Source of the DNA: Seriola aureovittata
Lineage: Eukaryota; Chordata; Actinopteri; Carangiformes; Carangidae
Length of the DNA stretch: 64,000 nucleotides
Direction of reading: 5' to 3'
Assembly (NCBI RefSeq): GCF_021018895.1
Contig: NC_079365.1
Location: 17,831,001 to 17,895,000 of the forward strand
Shown here: positions 1 to 36,400 of the stretch, one piece after another
How the letters are laid out: each line of letters begins with the position of its first letter
Position numbering within the stretch: the stretch's first letter is position 1
Position numbers and translations under genes: made by a program
The notes under the pieces: model-generated
The model's input: the letters and a program-made list of their open reading frames with translations, nothing else
The model's database searches: none
Told to the model about the DNA's origin: nothing

Positions 1-2104
1 CACTATATATTTCTGTCCATGAGAGTGGGAATGAGCATTACAGAATATGTGTTTGGAGGGAACTCATGAGAATTACACGGGTGACAGCCATGTCTATTCC
101 TGTTTACTACCTTATCCACCCTAGTACATGCCATGATGCTGCACCGTGACGGCAGCATTTCACAGCTCCTGAAGGAGCTCAGCTCAGCACACCAGCAGCT
201 GAGAAGCTTTCTGGAAGAGGATTCATGTCAGTATTTCAACATGTCCTGTGCAGGTGGAAAACATCACGCTGTCTTTTATTCTAAGTAAAGTAACAAGTTC
301 TGCTTCCTCTCGGTCAAGGCAAGCTGTTGTAGCTGTTGGAGGGAGTCGTTTTCATTATCGGTGACTCTCAGACTTGGTTAAAGAGAACAGCAGGGATGTT
401 TGTCTGGTCCCGATTGAAGTGGAACAGGAATAGGTCCCTCTATCTGGTACTCTAGTTTTCTCTGCAAATAGAATAGCACAACTGCAGGCTTAACTTCCTC
501 AAGATCCACTTTCCCAAGTGCAGATTGAAAGAGAGCAAGAGAAAGAGAGAGACCTCCTATCAGATTCTCTAACAGCTCGGGAGGTAATGGAAGGACCGGG
601 AGAAAAAGCTGCTTTCCGTACACCAGATCTCCACTTATCTCCCCTCACACCCCGAGTGTAACTTAAACTCACACACCAGTGATTTGCCCTGAGCAGTATG
701 TGAGTCATTTGAGAGCAGTTTTATTTCACAACAGTTTTAACAGTGATACAGAGGAAAACAATGTGGGAATGTTATGTATGATATGATGTGAGACTAAGCC
801 TGGGAGCGGTCGGCATCCTTTCCGCTTCACAAGAAGAGATTATAGTGAAGGCTATCATCTCTTTCATGGCTCGACAGAATTGGAAAAAAGGTGAATGAGA
901 CCCAGTATCGGACTGAACATTATCTGCTTTATGACCTTTTGTAATAGAAGCCATGTTATGTGACTGCAACTCATGATACCGGTAGCAGTCCAGCATATGG
1001 GTCCAATACTGAAAAACCAGCACAGGCCGAAATGAATGGTCACATAGAGTGACAAAAACTTCTCATAGGAAACATAATTGTGAACACATTATGATTTGTA
1101 TGAACGTAATGAGAATATGTTGTTAATTTACATATTTGATCATTTGCAAATATATAAATACTGAACATCAGTTACAACCTAATTAAAATAATCCGTCCTG
1201 AAATAGTGACTACAGTATTACCACACTGTTTTATGCTTATGTTCAGGAACTAACCGCACTTGGTTAAGGTTAGGGAAAGATTGTGGTCTTGTTTAATACA
1301 GAAAAAGTTCAGTGACTTAAAACATAATGTGTTTACTTCTATTTCACAAAAAACACCATTAACCAGAGCACTTTTGTTGCCTAAACCTAAAACGCAGACG
1401 GGATTCTGGATGTGAAACCCTGGTCTCTGGTGTGACATTCATGTCCTGTGTACTCCCACCATCCACCCCAGCCAACTCCTGGCAACTCCACTGCCATTAA
1501 TAAATGTAGCACGGCTTTATTCATTCAAAAAATACATTACCTCTGAACATAATCCAGACAGTGATTACATTTCATCCAAAACATATTTGCTTTTGCAGTT
1601 CAGTTGTGTGTAAATGTAATTTAGGAGACAGGGTTGGATTCCCTGTTTGCCTCCTTGCTTTTGTCATAACCAGATTTTGTGTGACCATAACCCTGTAATG
1701 GCAGGATGTAACAGTAATACTGAGAGGAAAAAGAGAACAAACGGCTTCTGTAAATTAATTTCAGAGAGTCTGATAGTAGGTTTGTTGCTCATTAGCATAC
1801 TATCATGCCATCAACATTAGCATAGCGTGCGTAGCATAGTGTGTGCGTACGTACATGCATGTATGTGCGTTTCTGTGTCTGGTTAAGATAAAGGGTGAGA
1901 TCACCTCTAGTAAAGAAAGAATGGAGGAACTTTGGCAAACCAAAGGGCATCTCTGTGCCAGAAATGAGCAGCCTACACACATCTCCTGTGACCATGTCTG
2001 TGGATTCTGTTTCCCAATTTGACTTTATGTTTTTCTACTACAGTCTTACAGTCACAGCCCAAACACAAGCATTTATTTTCCACTCTTCTTGCTTCTTTTT
2101 TCAG
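1..2104 (+). other. sema3f intron upstream of the first visible coding exon
   Basis: I find no convincing coding exon here. A signal-peptide exon ending in phase 1 with a good donor was looked for and not seen, so this is most likely intron 1 of sema3f. It holds an old repeat at about 1246-1495 and otherwise AT-rich sequence. The acceptor for the next exon is the pyrimidine-rich run ending at 2104. Confidence 0.5.
1246..1495. repeat. Dispersed repeat related to 58005-58375
   Basis: Old and diverged copy in the first visible sema3f intron. It keeps the cacttggttaaggttaggg start and the block ending gtgtactcccaccatccacc. Confidence 0.35.
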
Positions 2105-21373
<19,269 letters not shown>

Positions 21374-23480
21374 GAAGCTTGACACACACCCCATCATCCT
21401 CAAACATCCCCTCCTGTCTACCTGTTCACACAACCTCCTAAACACTGCAACCCTCCATTTAGGGGAATGACTCCAGTCAAATGATAGAAAAATCTAATTA
21501 TCGTAATGGACAAGACAGACACTGCAACCAAAAGCAACAACATCAAACAGTTTCTATGTAACTGTTAAAAAAAGTACACAATATTTATTGTAGGTTGTAA
21601 AAAGTAATTCTTTGTACCTATCTAGAAAACATGTTTTTTGTGAATAGGTAAATCGTGCAAATATTGTTGTTATTATAATATTATTGTTAGTGTTATTTGT
21701 TTATTACAATGTGTTATTATGTTGAGAATATCTTTATGTTTGGTGTTTTTGAGAAACAGCAACAATAACCCAGGACATTGGAAGTATCCACACATGGACA
21801 AGGACCGATGGACATGTGTTCAGAAACTGTTATAGGCGACCATGTTGGATCACATGACTGCTGGCAGTATTCAGTGTCTAAGCTGGAGGTCGAGTCAGGA
21901 AGTCGCTCAAGCTTCCCTAAACTCCTTCACCAGAACTCTACTGTATATCGGACAGTGTTTTTTTGTTTGTTTTTTTGTTTGTTTTTTACTGCGAGATACA
22001 AGCTTTTTGATGAAAAGATGAGGGCATTTCATGGGACATTCATGGATAGAAGAAATGCCCACAGACTGCAGCTGTGACAACTTGTCACGGTCATACAGTC
22101 ACATGTGAATGAAAAGCCTCTGTGACGTCTCTCTCCTTTTACCGATGTGGTCCAGCCTGGCCTCGAGTAATGATGTTACATCCCTCGTCCCAAATTCTTC
22201 CAAAATCAGTTGCTGCCAAGTGTTTGTTTTTGTTTATATGTGAATATCACATCTCAATGTTGTATCCTTAACAAACGTGATCTTTGTGATAAGCTGTTTT
22301 ATTTGGGGGAAAGGGTCTTTTAACGACACAAAAGCTGAAAATATAACATTGCCTTCTCTTTTCTCTCTTCAGAGATAAGAAATTCCAGCAGGCAGCTATA
22401 TGTGAGTTTGTGACAGTTTGTGATAAAAAACTATTAGAGACAAAGCACCTTCTGTTGCCAAATTGGTGATCATGATAAACAGTAAATACTTCACATGTAT
22501 CTGTGGCATATTTTGCAGTATATTCATATAAGAGAGAGCATGCAGTTTGTATGCTCAAAGGATTTTTTTTTAGCTCTAAATGAATCCAAAGTTTGCATTC
22601 CTACCAGTTTTATGCTAAATATTGGTTTCACAAAGTGAATATTGTGTTTGGCCACATAAGCAGTCTAAACTTCAGTTAGATTACAGTGACAAATGTGTTG
22701 TTTTTCAGTGCTTGAGGACTGGCCTGTTTTATTGGTGCTGTGTTAACTGTTATCAGCTGGTTCACAACAGAGCTTTCAGTCTAGTGCAGTGCCATCCTGC
22801 TATCAACCATGCCACAGACTTCATATAAAACTGTTTGTAACGAGGAGCTTCCATACAGTAAAAAAAAAAAAAAAAAGGTAAAAAAAAAAGAAAAAGACAA
22901 AAAAATGTCACAAGTACAACCACTAACAAGCTGATCACCGCCCCAACCTGAAGAGAAACCTGTACCACAATCTTCAGAAGGTGGCTTCTCATTGTGCATG
23001 GCATGTACAGTGTATGTATATGGTATTTGTCTAAAATGCTACGTTGCTGTGGATGTCAGTGAATGTCTTTCTCGTTGTGGGAATATGGAAATACTATCAG
23101 TGCAAGAAAGATGTGCTCACACCTTTTTAATGGTGTGAAATACTGAAGGTACAGAAAGGTCAGAGTGTGATTTTAAATCCTCACTCTCTCTCGCTCTCTC
23201 TCCCTTTCTCTCTCTCTCTCTGTATGTCTCTTAGTCTTTTTTTCTCTCTCCCCTCTCTCCTGTTTTCAGAAATGTGCAAAAATAATTTGCATATATTTCA
23301 AACATGTGCATCTATTTTATTTTCTCTGTCTGGCGGACTTTGCTCTGGGTCATTGAGGTAAAGTAATGTATGATATAATGCACAGTTGATGTTATTGTAA
23401 TGACTTGTAAAAAAATTACTTCTATCTTTTCTTCCTCATCAATGTTGCCGACTAATAAATTAAAGCTCTATATTTTATAA
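21374..23480 (+). other. sema3f: sema3f 3' UTR
   Basis: After the stop codon there are about 2.1 kb of AT-rich, non-coding sequence with short homopolymer and CT-rich tracts (for example 23180-23250). They lead to the first strong polyadenylation signal AATAAA at 23454-23459. Past that point the sequence becomes dispersed repeats. A long AT-rich 3' UTR would be a plausible target for post-transcriptional control. Confidence 0.6.
23454..23459 (+). terminator. Polyadenylation signal of sema3f
   Basis: Canonical AATAAA at the end of the long 3' UTR, followed within 35 bases by a T/GT-rich stretch (cgttctcttctgtttgac). Confidence 0.55.
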
Positions 23481-23639
23481 TAACACACGTTCTCTTCTGT
23501 TTGACAATGGTGGGCACACAGTCTGCAGGATTTGTTGTGTCTATGTATTGTAATGCATCGATTTCAGTGCTTGTTGTGTTGTGATGCATTCAGATCCTTT
23601 ACTTAGTAGTAATACCACACTGTGAAGTACTCCAAGTAC

Positions 23640-23687
23640 AATCATTCACACTAGTGTAGTACAAGTACTACACTAGTGTGAATGATT
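23640..23687. repeat. Perfect 23-bp inverted repeat with 2-bp spacer
   Basis: Left arm 23640-23662 (core atcattcacactagtgtag) is followed by the spacer aa and then an exact reverse complement at 23665-23687. The hairpin lies about 180 bases past the sema3f polyadenylation signal. It is inside a fragment (about 23590-23690) of the dispersed AAGTAC repeat also seen at 17.2, 25.8, 48.4 and 59.5 kb. Confidence 0.85.
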
Positions 23688-23890
23688 TACTGTTACATAT
23701 TAGGGCTGTCACGATATCAGATTTTCACTACACAATTGTCATGGCAAAAAGAACTTGCGATATATTATAATAATAATAATAACTAACAATAATGTAAAAA
23801 TCATCTTTAACTTGGTGTATTATGCGTTTTGTTTTTTGTTTTTTTAAATGAATTGGACTCAAATATGGATGATGGATGGATGTAGATATA

Positions 23891-25453
<1,563 letters not shown>

Positions 25454-25759
25454 TAGATGGATGGAGGTGGAGAGAGAGTCTGTAGCCATAACTCTACAAA
25501 AGTGTACAAAAAGAATAATTATAATTAATAGATAGTGAAAAAACAACCAGATGAAGTGATAAATAAAAGATCCACAAGGCCTAACATCTGCCATCACTGT
25601 ACTATCATATTGTATTAACATATCAATATTTCATTTTCAAAATATGGTTATCATCTATACTGGTATATCGACAGCTTGATTACATTTTATATCATTATTT
25701 TTATTACTTTTTTTTTCTTTTTTTTTTTTTTTAGTTCACCATATGTATTATATGTAAGA

Positions 25760-26005
25760 TCTAGTCTCAATAGCTGACAGATAAATGTAGTGGAGAAAAA
25801 CAGTACAATACTTCAATTCGCTTCAGTAGTGCCAAATCATAACCTACATTATGTCAGGAAACTTCAGAGTAAGGTCAGGACCTTACAACGTTAGAGTAAT
25901 TCCTTCTGAAATGTAGAGTTGAAGTATAAAGCGGCATAAGAGGAAAGTACAAGTAGATTCAGATTTAACTTGAGTAAATGCACAAAGTTACGTTCCACCA
26001 CTGCT
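25760..26005 (-). repeat. AAGTAC-type repeat fragment
   Basis: Contains gtagtggagaaaaacagtac and ends near acgttccaccactgctg, matching the family ends seen at 17.9 and 59.5 kb. Confidence 0.45.
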
Positions 26006-26195
26006 GATCTGCAGCTGTTTTCATTCACAGTTATGACTCAGGAGCTTCATCACTCTTATACTCCTCACAGAACATGACAGTTCAAGTGATAATAAACTTT
26101 ATGTACAGTTCACTTTTCTAAACACAAGTGTTACATGACATAAAAACTGCTAAAAAGAAAACATGAAGTTATTGTGTGTGTAGGAAAATGCAGTG

Positions 26196-26205
26196 CAATG
26201 CTCTC

Positions 26206-26255
<50 letters not shown>
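26196..26255. repeat. (CT)n-(CA)n compound microsatellite
   Basis: A CT run is followed directly by a CA run upstream of gnat1. Confidence 0.95.
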
Positions 26256-26258
<3 letters not shown>

Positions 26259-27110
26259 TACACACACAGACATACTGTGCATGCATGCAAATATAATTGA
26301 AAGTGAGTAGATTAGGATCCCTAACTAGCTTCAGATTGAGGTCAATGAGATCTGTCAGGTGAAACTGCAAAGCCCTGTAAGTACTTCAAAGCTCACCCTT
26401 CAGTCTGCAGAACCTCATAAGAAATATCAGTTTGTCTTTCTTTGTGTTTGCACTGAGAGGTGAGGCTCTGATTGTGTATTACATTAATCACATGGGCTGA
26501 GATTGTATATCGTGTAGAGACTGTTTATTTTGTTTTAATACAGACTGAAAAGGTGTTGGCCCCCCTCAACCGTCCCCTCGGAAACACCAAACATATAAAA
26601 CCACCACTTATTCCAACATCGGATTACATTTTTATTTTGGTGCTGATATGGGATGAATGTGTGGGTAACTAAGTTCCCAGATGGGCAGAAAGACCAAACT
26701 ACTGAGCTAAATATTCTTCTCTTTTAAAGGCACCTAAGAACAGCATAGAGAGATAAGCACTTGAGCCGATGTTCTCATCTTCCGCTGAGCACAGCAAAGT
26801 CCCCCTAAAGGTTAGATCACTCCTACACTGATGTATGTCTGCTTCTCCTCACACCTTTCGCTCTGCCCTAAAACACCCCTGTCCTTGTGCTCCATTGGTC
26901 ATCTCCGGTCAGGTGGGGAAAAGATGCCCAAAATCCTTTCCTAAGACAGGAAAATACTCCATCATCCTCCAGTGTTTGCTGCAGGCGGTTGACGCATCAG
27001 CTGCATAGTTGACGGCACCGGTCGGGCAGTAGGTGATCAGCTGGGACCTACTTCCATTTTTCCTGACATTTGGCTTTTTGAGCAGAGGGGCCTGAGCCGG
27101 GAAAACTAAG

Positions 27111-29817
<2,707 letters not shown>

Positions 29818-30840
29818 GAGCCACGCTCAGGGACCCAATGACGGTGAGCAAAAATTTGCAGTATTGATTATTGATCAGGTATTGATCATTCACACTAACT
29901 CTAGGACCAGCTAACCAGTGTGAATTTCTTTCTGTTCACAGGGTGCTGTTGTCGCCCCGTCAGACTCCACAAATCCCTCCTCAATTGAAGCTGAGGACCC
30001 AAGATGAGAAACTGTCCCCGAAAATATCAATTCTCAAACAGGCGAACGCAAAGAAATAAAAAAATCAATTTGTTGTGTTCAAAAAAAAGTTGTAGCTTTG
30101 ACAGAAAGACTTCAGGTCAACTCAGACCAGAAGACAGCTCAGATTAAGTCAGAAACTTCTGTGCAGATTTCAGATGAGTTGAACTTTAGTCAAGCTAACT
30201 TTTCTCACGAGTCTCCTGAACTTGTCTTCGGAGGGGTACGCAATCTGTAGTTAACACATCAAAAGCTTCTGTCAGCATAAAGTGATTTCTTCTCACATGT
30301 ATTAATGTGAATAGATGTCAGGCTAACGCATTCGCTCTATGCTCCAGTAACTGGTCAGTATATACCGCCAAAAATAAATAAAAATAAATAAAAAAATAAA
30401 GCAAACAAGATGGCCTCACCACCTGCAAACGCACTTCGACCTCTGTTAGAGATTTAACAAGAACTTGTCACTAGAAACACCACAGAGCAGTTTGAGACAC
30501 AACTCAGGCAGGTTACTCACTGAATTTTTAAGTAAGAAAATTCAACTTTTTTTTTTTTTGCAATAGTTTAAAGGGCCGTTGTATATAACTAAACTGATTC
30601 CTATTGGACAGTTAAATGAAGTGTGGTGATACCATGTTGATATGTGACACTTTTGAGTGGTAGATGTAATATACTTCAACTTAAAAATTTGAAAAGTTAA
30701 CTGATGCTACAGGCCTTTGAGCCAACGATCCTGTACAGAAACCAATAAGTGTAAACCTCGACTAAATCTATTAAAGCTTCTGTAGAAAACTGAGTACTTT
30801 TCCATTTTTTCACAAATAAAAAGCAACACAGCAACGTCTT
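29818..30840 (+). other. gnat1: gnat1 3' UTR with probable intron
   Basis: About 26 bases after the stop there is a donor ACG|GTGAGC (intron start 29844). A pyrimidine-rich tract and acceptor ttcacag end at 29941, giving a 98-bp intron in the 3' UTR. Polyadenylation signals are at about 30053 (gaaataaaaaaa) and, more strongly, at 30815-30820. Human GNAT1 is also, as I recall, interrupted by an intron after the stop codon. Confidence 0.55.
30815..30820 (+). terminator. Polyadenylation signal of gnat1
   Basis: AATAAA on the + strand, only about 40 bases from an AATAAA on the opposite strand that could end edem1. Confidence 0.45.
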
Positions 30841-30855
30841 GTTCATAATTTGTCA

Positions 30856-30861
30856 TTTATT
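30856..30861 (-). terminator. Candidate polyadenylation signal of edem1
   Basis: TTTATT on the + strand reads AATAAA on the - strand. It is the only such hexamer I found between the edem1 stop codon (33423) and gnat1. If used, the edem1 3' UTR is about 2.5 kb and the two convergent genes almost abut. Confidence 0.35.
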
Positions 30862-30884
30862 GATTTCTTTTTTTAAATAGATTA

Positions 30885-31110
30885 AAGGAATAGTTTGATC
30901 CTTTTAAGAGAAACACACATTTCCATTCTTGCCGAGAGTTAGATGAGAAGATCGATATTACTTTCATGTCTGTACGGTCAGCAGCCAGCTAGCGTAGTTT
31001 AGCACAAATACTGGAACAGGGGTGAACAGTTAGTCTCCCTCTACCTAAATATGAAAAACCATCTACTAGCACCTCTGAAGCTCACAAATTAACATGTTAT
31101 ATATCATTAA
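30885..31110. repeat. Single arm of a dispersed fish repeat
   Basis: The segment starts near aaggaatagtttgatcc and contains ttgccgagagttagatgaga and agctagcgtagtttagc. The same motifs occur in the foldback element at 61.5-62.0 kb. It lies in the probable edem1 3' UTR region. Confidence 0.45.
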
Positions 31111-33422
31111 ATATGTGCCCACTAAAGAAATACTCCAGCAGATAATCTTGCGACAAAATATGCAACATGCTAGTTGTGATTTCTTGCAACATGGGATAAG
31201 ATCCTCTCCAGTAAATTATGACACATTTCACGAATCAAACATAGCACCAAACTTCTGATCCAAGCATGAGCATACCACGCAAGAGCCCTGAAAAACTTTT
31301 ATCTGCACTTTCTGAGAAACAAACATTTGTGAAACATGACCTTGTCACCATTTGCAATCTGCATGCAAACAGTGCTCACAAACTGCTTTTCTGAGAAGAG
31401 CCACAGACTGGTATCAAGCGTTATCTGTCTTCTCATCAACTCTCAGACAGAAAGTAAATCAGCGAATTTCCCAAAATGCTGAACTATAATCTGAGGCAAA
31501 GTGGGTGGGTTGATGTCAGCCAATTAGAAAACTCAGAAATGTATTCGCTATTGCCTGAAGCAGTTGAAACAACACTTGATAAAATGAACAGCTGTCTCCC
31601 AAAGCCAAAGAAGATGCCAGTGAAGTGATGTAATTGAGCCACGCAGCCCGAGGCTCTGCTGGAGCTGTACAGAGACTCAGGATGTTCGATAGAAGACGAA
31701 CCAGTCGAGCCGTACATGAATCAAACATTAAAAGTTAAGGAGAGATTTACTTTTCTGCGTTTGGGACATTCATGAATATTCACAGTACAACTGTACTTCA
31801 GTTCAGTGCGGTTGTTCTTCAACCTCAGATAAACAAGTTGTAACATTTGCAATATAAATACCTAAGGCTATCCTAAGACATTGTAGGCAACAACATTTCA
31901 AGAAAGTTTAATTTTTTTTTTTTTTTTTTTACGAAAGCATTCATTGATTTTTGTTTGTCCTTTAAACCCTGAGTTTTCACCACATGATAATTATTAGATA
32001 TGATGTGCAATTATATAAAAGAGAAACAGCAAATGACAACCTCTAAGAATAAACCAGAAAATATGCAAGAGAGTCTGTGTACTAGATATGTCTGACAGAA
32101 AAAAGATGGAAAACAAACAGGTTTTCACTTATTAACATTAAAATACATTTTATGGCTTGTTTTGTCAAAAAAAAAAAAAAAAAAAAAAAAAAAGGAGCTT
32201 TATGTCATAATCAGTGTAAAACTGTACATACACATGGAATGACACCTATTGTGCAATATCAACAGTGGCTTAAAAAAAATAATCAATGACAATGTGAACC
32301 ACACCTAATATGCACTGTACAGCATCCACAAAGACCAAGACCATTAGAAGGCACTTAAAAACAGCAAGAGTCATCATGAACCCTTCTCTCAAACATAGTC
32401 ATGGCACATCTGTTTGCCCTTTTGTAAGACATCGAGTAACTAGAAGCCTGAGAGATGAACACGTCAGTTCTCATCTGTATTGTCAGAAATTGTGTTAACA
32501 GCTAACATGCAGGAAGCAGTTTGGGTTCATGTCGTCCGTTACTCCCTGTTAAGTTTTACTTGACAAATGTGCAAAACAAAAGCAAGACAGAAGCTAAGTT
32601 CTAAAGTAGCTGCAAAATGGTTAATCTTGTTCAGGAAAAAGAGGAATTATGTAGAGTGAGAGAGACATGACAACTGCTTCAACATTTTGGAAAACCAGCC
32701 TCAGGCCTACAAAAGACTAAGTTCCAACAGGCACCATCTAAAACATGGTACAAGAAGACGAAGAAGCAAGAAGCAGAGTTTTACAGTGTGTGCATAAGTC
32801 ATCACCTGTTATTATCTGTTAATGTGCAGCCCTTATGTAAAAGCACTGATCTAGTCAAGTGAATCAACTGGGAAGAGGCACTCATCATCTTGTTCAGAGA
32901 AAAAAGTTTCAGAGGTGAGTTTTTATAGGCTATACATTTTACATATGTGTGGCTAGATGGCACTGTTCCCATAAACACAATAGTATGATTCACAGCTTAG
33001 CTGTAATTTCAACACATACACACAATGTATACACACTCATACCTGAAGACACACCTTTTTGCTTCGCAGAAACACACCAGTTATTCTAAATCCACAATCT
33101 CAAATCATCACCAGTCAAAAAGTAGTGAAGCATGACTCCTCGTTTCCCAGCAGCAAAGTTGTTCGCCTTTGTTGACTACCTGCTCGCGCACCAAAGAGCA
33201 AAAAACACCCACAGACACTTTTAATTAATACAGCAAGTAATCAAACTGCTTTCTCAGGTTTCCTTTAGTGTCACTTTACTGTCTGGATCCTGAGCAGTGG
33301 AACCGATGGGGCCAGGATTTTTACCAACGGTGGATCTCTTCTAACCTCACTGCATCTGCACCTCGGGGGGGGGGTGTACTGAAGGCTGCTTCATGCCAGT
33401 GTCACCACATGCATCCTCTTAC
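31110..33422 (-). other. Probable edem1 3' UTR / gnat1-edem1 intergenic region
   Basis: No coding exon is recognised. The stretch is AT-rich, with poly-T at 31911-31930 and poly-A at 32168-32193. It is read as the long 3' UTR of edem1 because no earlier AATAAA is present on the - strand. The remaining reading frames here are short and without family resemblance. Confidence 0.35.
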
Positions 33423-36400
33423 TCAGAAGAGTCCCACCATATGATCGATCTGCCTCATGTAGACACTCTTTAATGGCAGAGTGTACCGTCGCTCCTCCGG
33501 GATCCTGTTACACTGCAGAGTGAGAGAAAAGGGAGAAAGAAAGTGACTCTATGACAGAGAGAGGTTTTTAGCCACAGTTACATCTGTCACTGAAAATTAT
33601 GAACGGAGAGTTGGGCTTGGGCAAGGATGATGGCCTTACATTGCTGATGTTGCTCGGGGGTGGCCGGGTGTTTGGCTCCCTCTCTGCCAGCGCTCCCTCC
33701 TCACATGGAAACAAGTCATTCCACTGCTTCTCCCTGAAGCGCTTGTCTATAGGCACGACATGGCCCTCTGTGGTGAAGATGTACTTGTTGTCCGATTTGT
33801 GAAGTGGGTTGTCTTCATCGAACAGCTGCAATAGAAGAGAAAAAACTTTATTCATATGACAGTATGGACAGAGCTGAGACCAACGTGGGCCTGAATGTTA
33901 TTCTGATGATGGCTGGGGTGATACCAATAAAATCAAATAAGTTTTTGACTGAATACCTTGTAACAAGATTTAGATAACTAATGGTGTTTTTAATACTTTG
34001 TTTGATCTAATCTAATTTCTTAATCTTAATATATTAAGCAAAAATGCAAACTATTTGTTGTTCCCAGCTTCTCAAAACTTTTCTCTACACACCTACATAC
34101 TACATTAAATGCATTAGTTAAGTGCATTCTAGTCTTTAAATGCAGGAATAGATAACATTTAGTCTATTGTAATATCTGCTATTAAAATCAAAGCTTTACA
34201 GCTTATCTAGTATCATATTATGGTCTCATATCATGCTATCATATCCATATATATAACATAGCTCTATCTGTGACATGCTCAGGTTGTAACTTACCAGGTA
34301 AAGGTATTTGCAGGTCTCACTGAGGAAGAAGCTCTCCATGCGATCCTCTTTGGATTTGTCCACAACATGGTGGAGAGTGGCGTACCCACATCTGCAAATA
34401 TCAAAGCCCGGCTCAGCTCAAAGTAGACACATCAAAGCATTGTAAAACTCAAGGTATATATATTACATGATCCACACCTGACTTTGGCATTTTTCTCAAG
34501 GCTCTGAAGAATATCCATTCCAACATGCAAATAGAAAGGATTTTTGGTCGCCTGTCCGAAGTGAGAAAGAATAAAAAAAACAAACTCTTGAGTAAAAGAT
34601 AACAGTCATCAGCAACCGCCCCCATCAGTTCTGTGTCACAACAAGTCAGTATTGTCACCTGGTACAGCAGATAGGTTGACTCCACCAGCTCTGGTCTTAA
34701 GGGGTAGAAGAGCACATCAGGAGCCTGCAGCTGCCAGTTATATCTCTCTGGCAAAGCCCCAAAGCGCTTCCAGATGGCATAGTAGAAGGCGTGCAGGCAA
34801 ATGGCATTATCTACATCACCATTCAGCACCTAGGAGACAGACTAGTAGACTTACTTCAGTTGAACACAACAACACGTTTTTTTTTTTTACCCTTTTATAT
34901 AAGATCTCATGTAGTAGCTGAATGTGCGTGATCTGACCTGCAGCCCAGGAAAGAAGGCCTGAAGAGAGTCAATCCAGGTGTTCATGATCTCACCACTGAA
35001 CATGTTCACATTAACATAGAGAGGTGGGTCACCCTCTCCTTCATTACAGGACTCTCTCCTGGAAAAAAGAAGCAGACAGGGTTTAAAATGTGTCAATACT
35101 ATTCCATGTATCTCCAAACAACAACAAATTTTTATTTTTTTTAGCAACATCCTTTCATCTTCCATATTTGAACACACATTTGTGCTAAACTAGAATAGCT
35201 GGCATGCAATGTGCTTTGCTCAAGGGAGACTTATTAATGGTTGCTGAAGCAGAATAAAGTGTTACGTTTCCATCTCATGACAGCCACAAGCCTCAAAGTT
35301 CAGCTTTCCACACCCTTCGATAAAAAAAATAACTCTGGAAATCGTCAGCAATTTTAATTCCTCTTTATCTGGCCAATCCCAGACATTTACATAGATGTTT
35401 AAGTTTTACTTTTCAAGTGGGGCACAACCTCACGTGGAGCTTCCTAATGCTGCCATCACACTCAGTTACTTTCACCCAAATGCGCACAAACTACTGCATC
35501 ACATTTTTTCCAGTGTGAGCCTCACCCTCTCCGCAGGTGGTTCTGTATGCTCTCATAAGCAGCTTGAAACATACTGTAGTCCTCTTTCTCGCCAAAAAGG
35601 ATGTACGATTTGAGCAAATACTCATAGAAAGAGTCCATGCCAGCTCCAAGACCACTCTGCTTTCCAACCCACTGGCCTGTCTGGATATTAACCACATTCC
35701 CTAAGGACAGAAATCACAGACAGTTGACAGATGAAGTATTAGTACCATATTTACATGTTGTAGTCTTTATCATATTGGGAAGAAATCAACTTAAATAAAG
35801 AAAAATAAAAAATAAAGAAAGCATGAACAAAAAGAAACAGAAAGTGTTCTCTCTGAACTACAGCACACAGCTGTACATACCTAACAGACCGGTTTCATTG
35901 CTCCTCAGGTTCCACAGAGCTTTGACAGCTCGTCTGGCCACCCACTCAAATGTGGAATCACCAATTAAGCGGCTCAAAATCCCAAACTCCACCAATAGGG
36001 ACCCAGCTCCTGCAGTACAAGTCTCATTGATGCTATCAGGCGGGACCCCAGTCTTCAGGTTCACCTGCATGTAAGGTACAGTTCAGTAAGGCTGCTAGTT
36101 GATATTTCAACCATTACAGTACAGTTTGTCAGAAGTCATCCACTTTCACTCACATGAGAGCTACAGTACGCACTGCAAGAACCGTTTGAATAGCTTGTGT
36201 GTATAGTAGCAGGTACCTTGTGAAATGAACCTCTAACTCACAGCAGTTTGACTCACCCTGGGGTAAGGAATGCCTGTGCTGGTGTTCTCAAAGGCCGGCA
36301 GCAGACGGACAGCCAAGTCATGAGCCAAGTGAAGCAGCTCATTATCGTAACCTTCAAGGCCCACCTTGCCAAACGGATGTTTCGGGTCAGTCAGCAGGAT

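Larger units (their letters stand above)
25676..27110. other. Intergenic and upstream region of gnat1
   Basis: It contains a poly-T run (25708-25732), a partial AAGTAC-type repeat (about 25760-26005), a CT/CA microsatellite (26196-26255) and unique sequence next to gnat1. A GGATTA site at 26621-26626 fits the photoreceptor factor CRX. The palindromic ttgacgcatcagctgc stretch near 26990 loosely resembles a MAF/NRL half-site. These are weak short matches only, and no TATA box is obvious. Confidence 0.35.
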
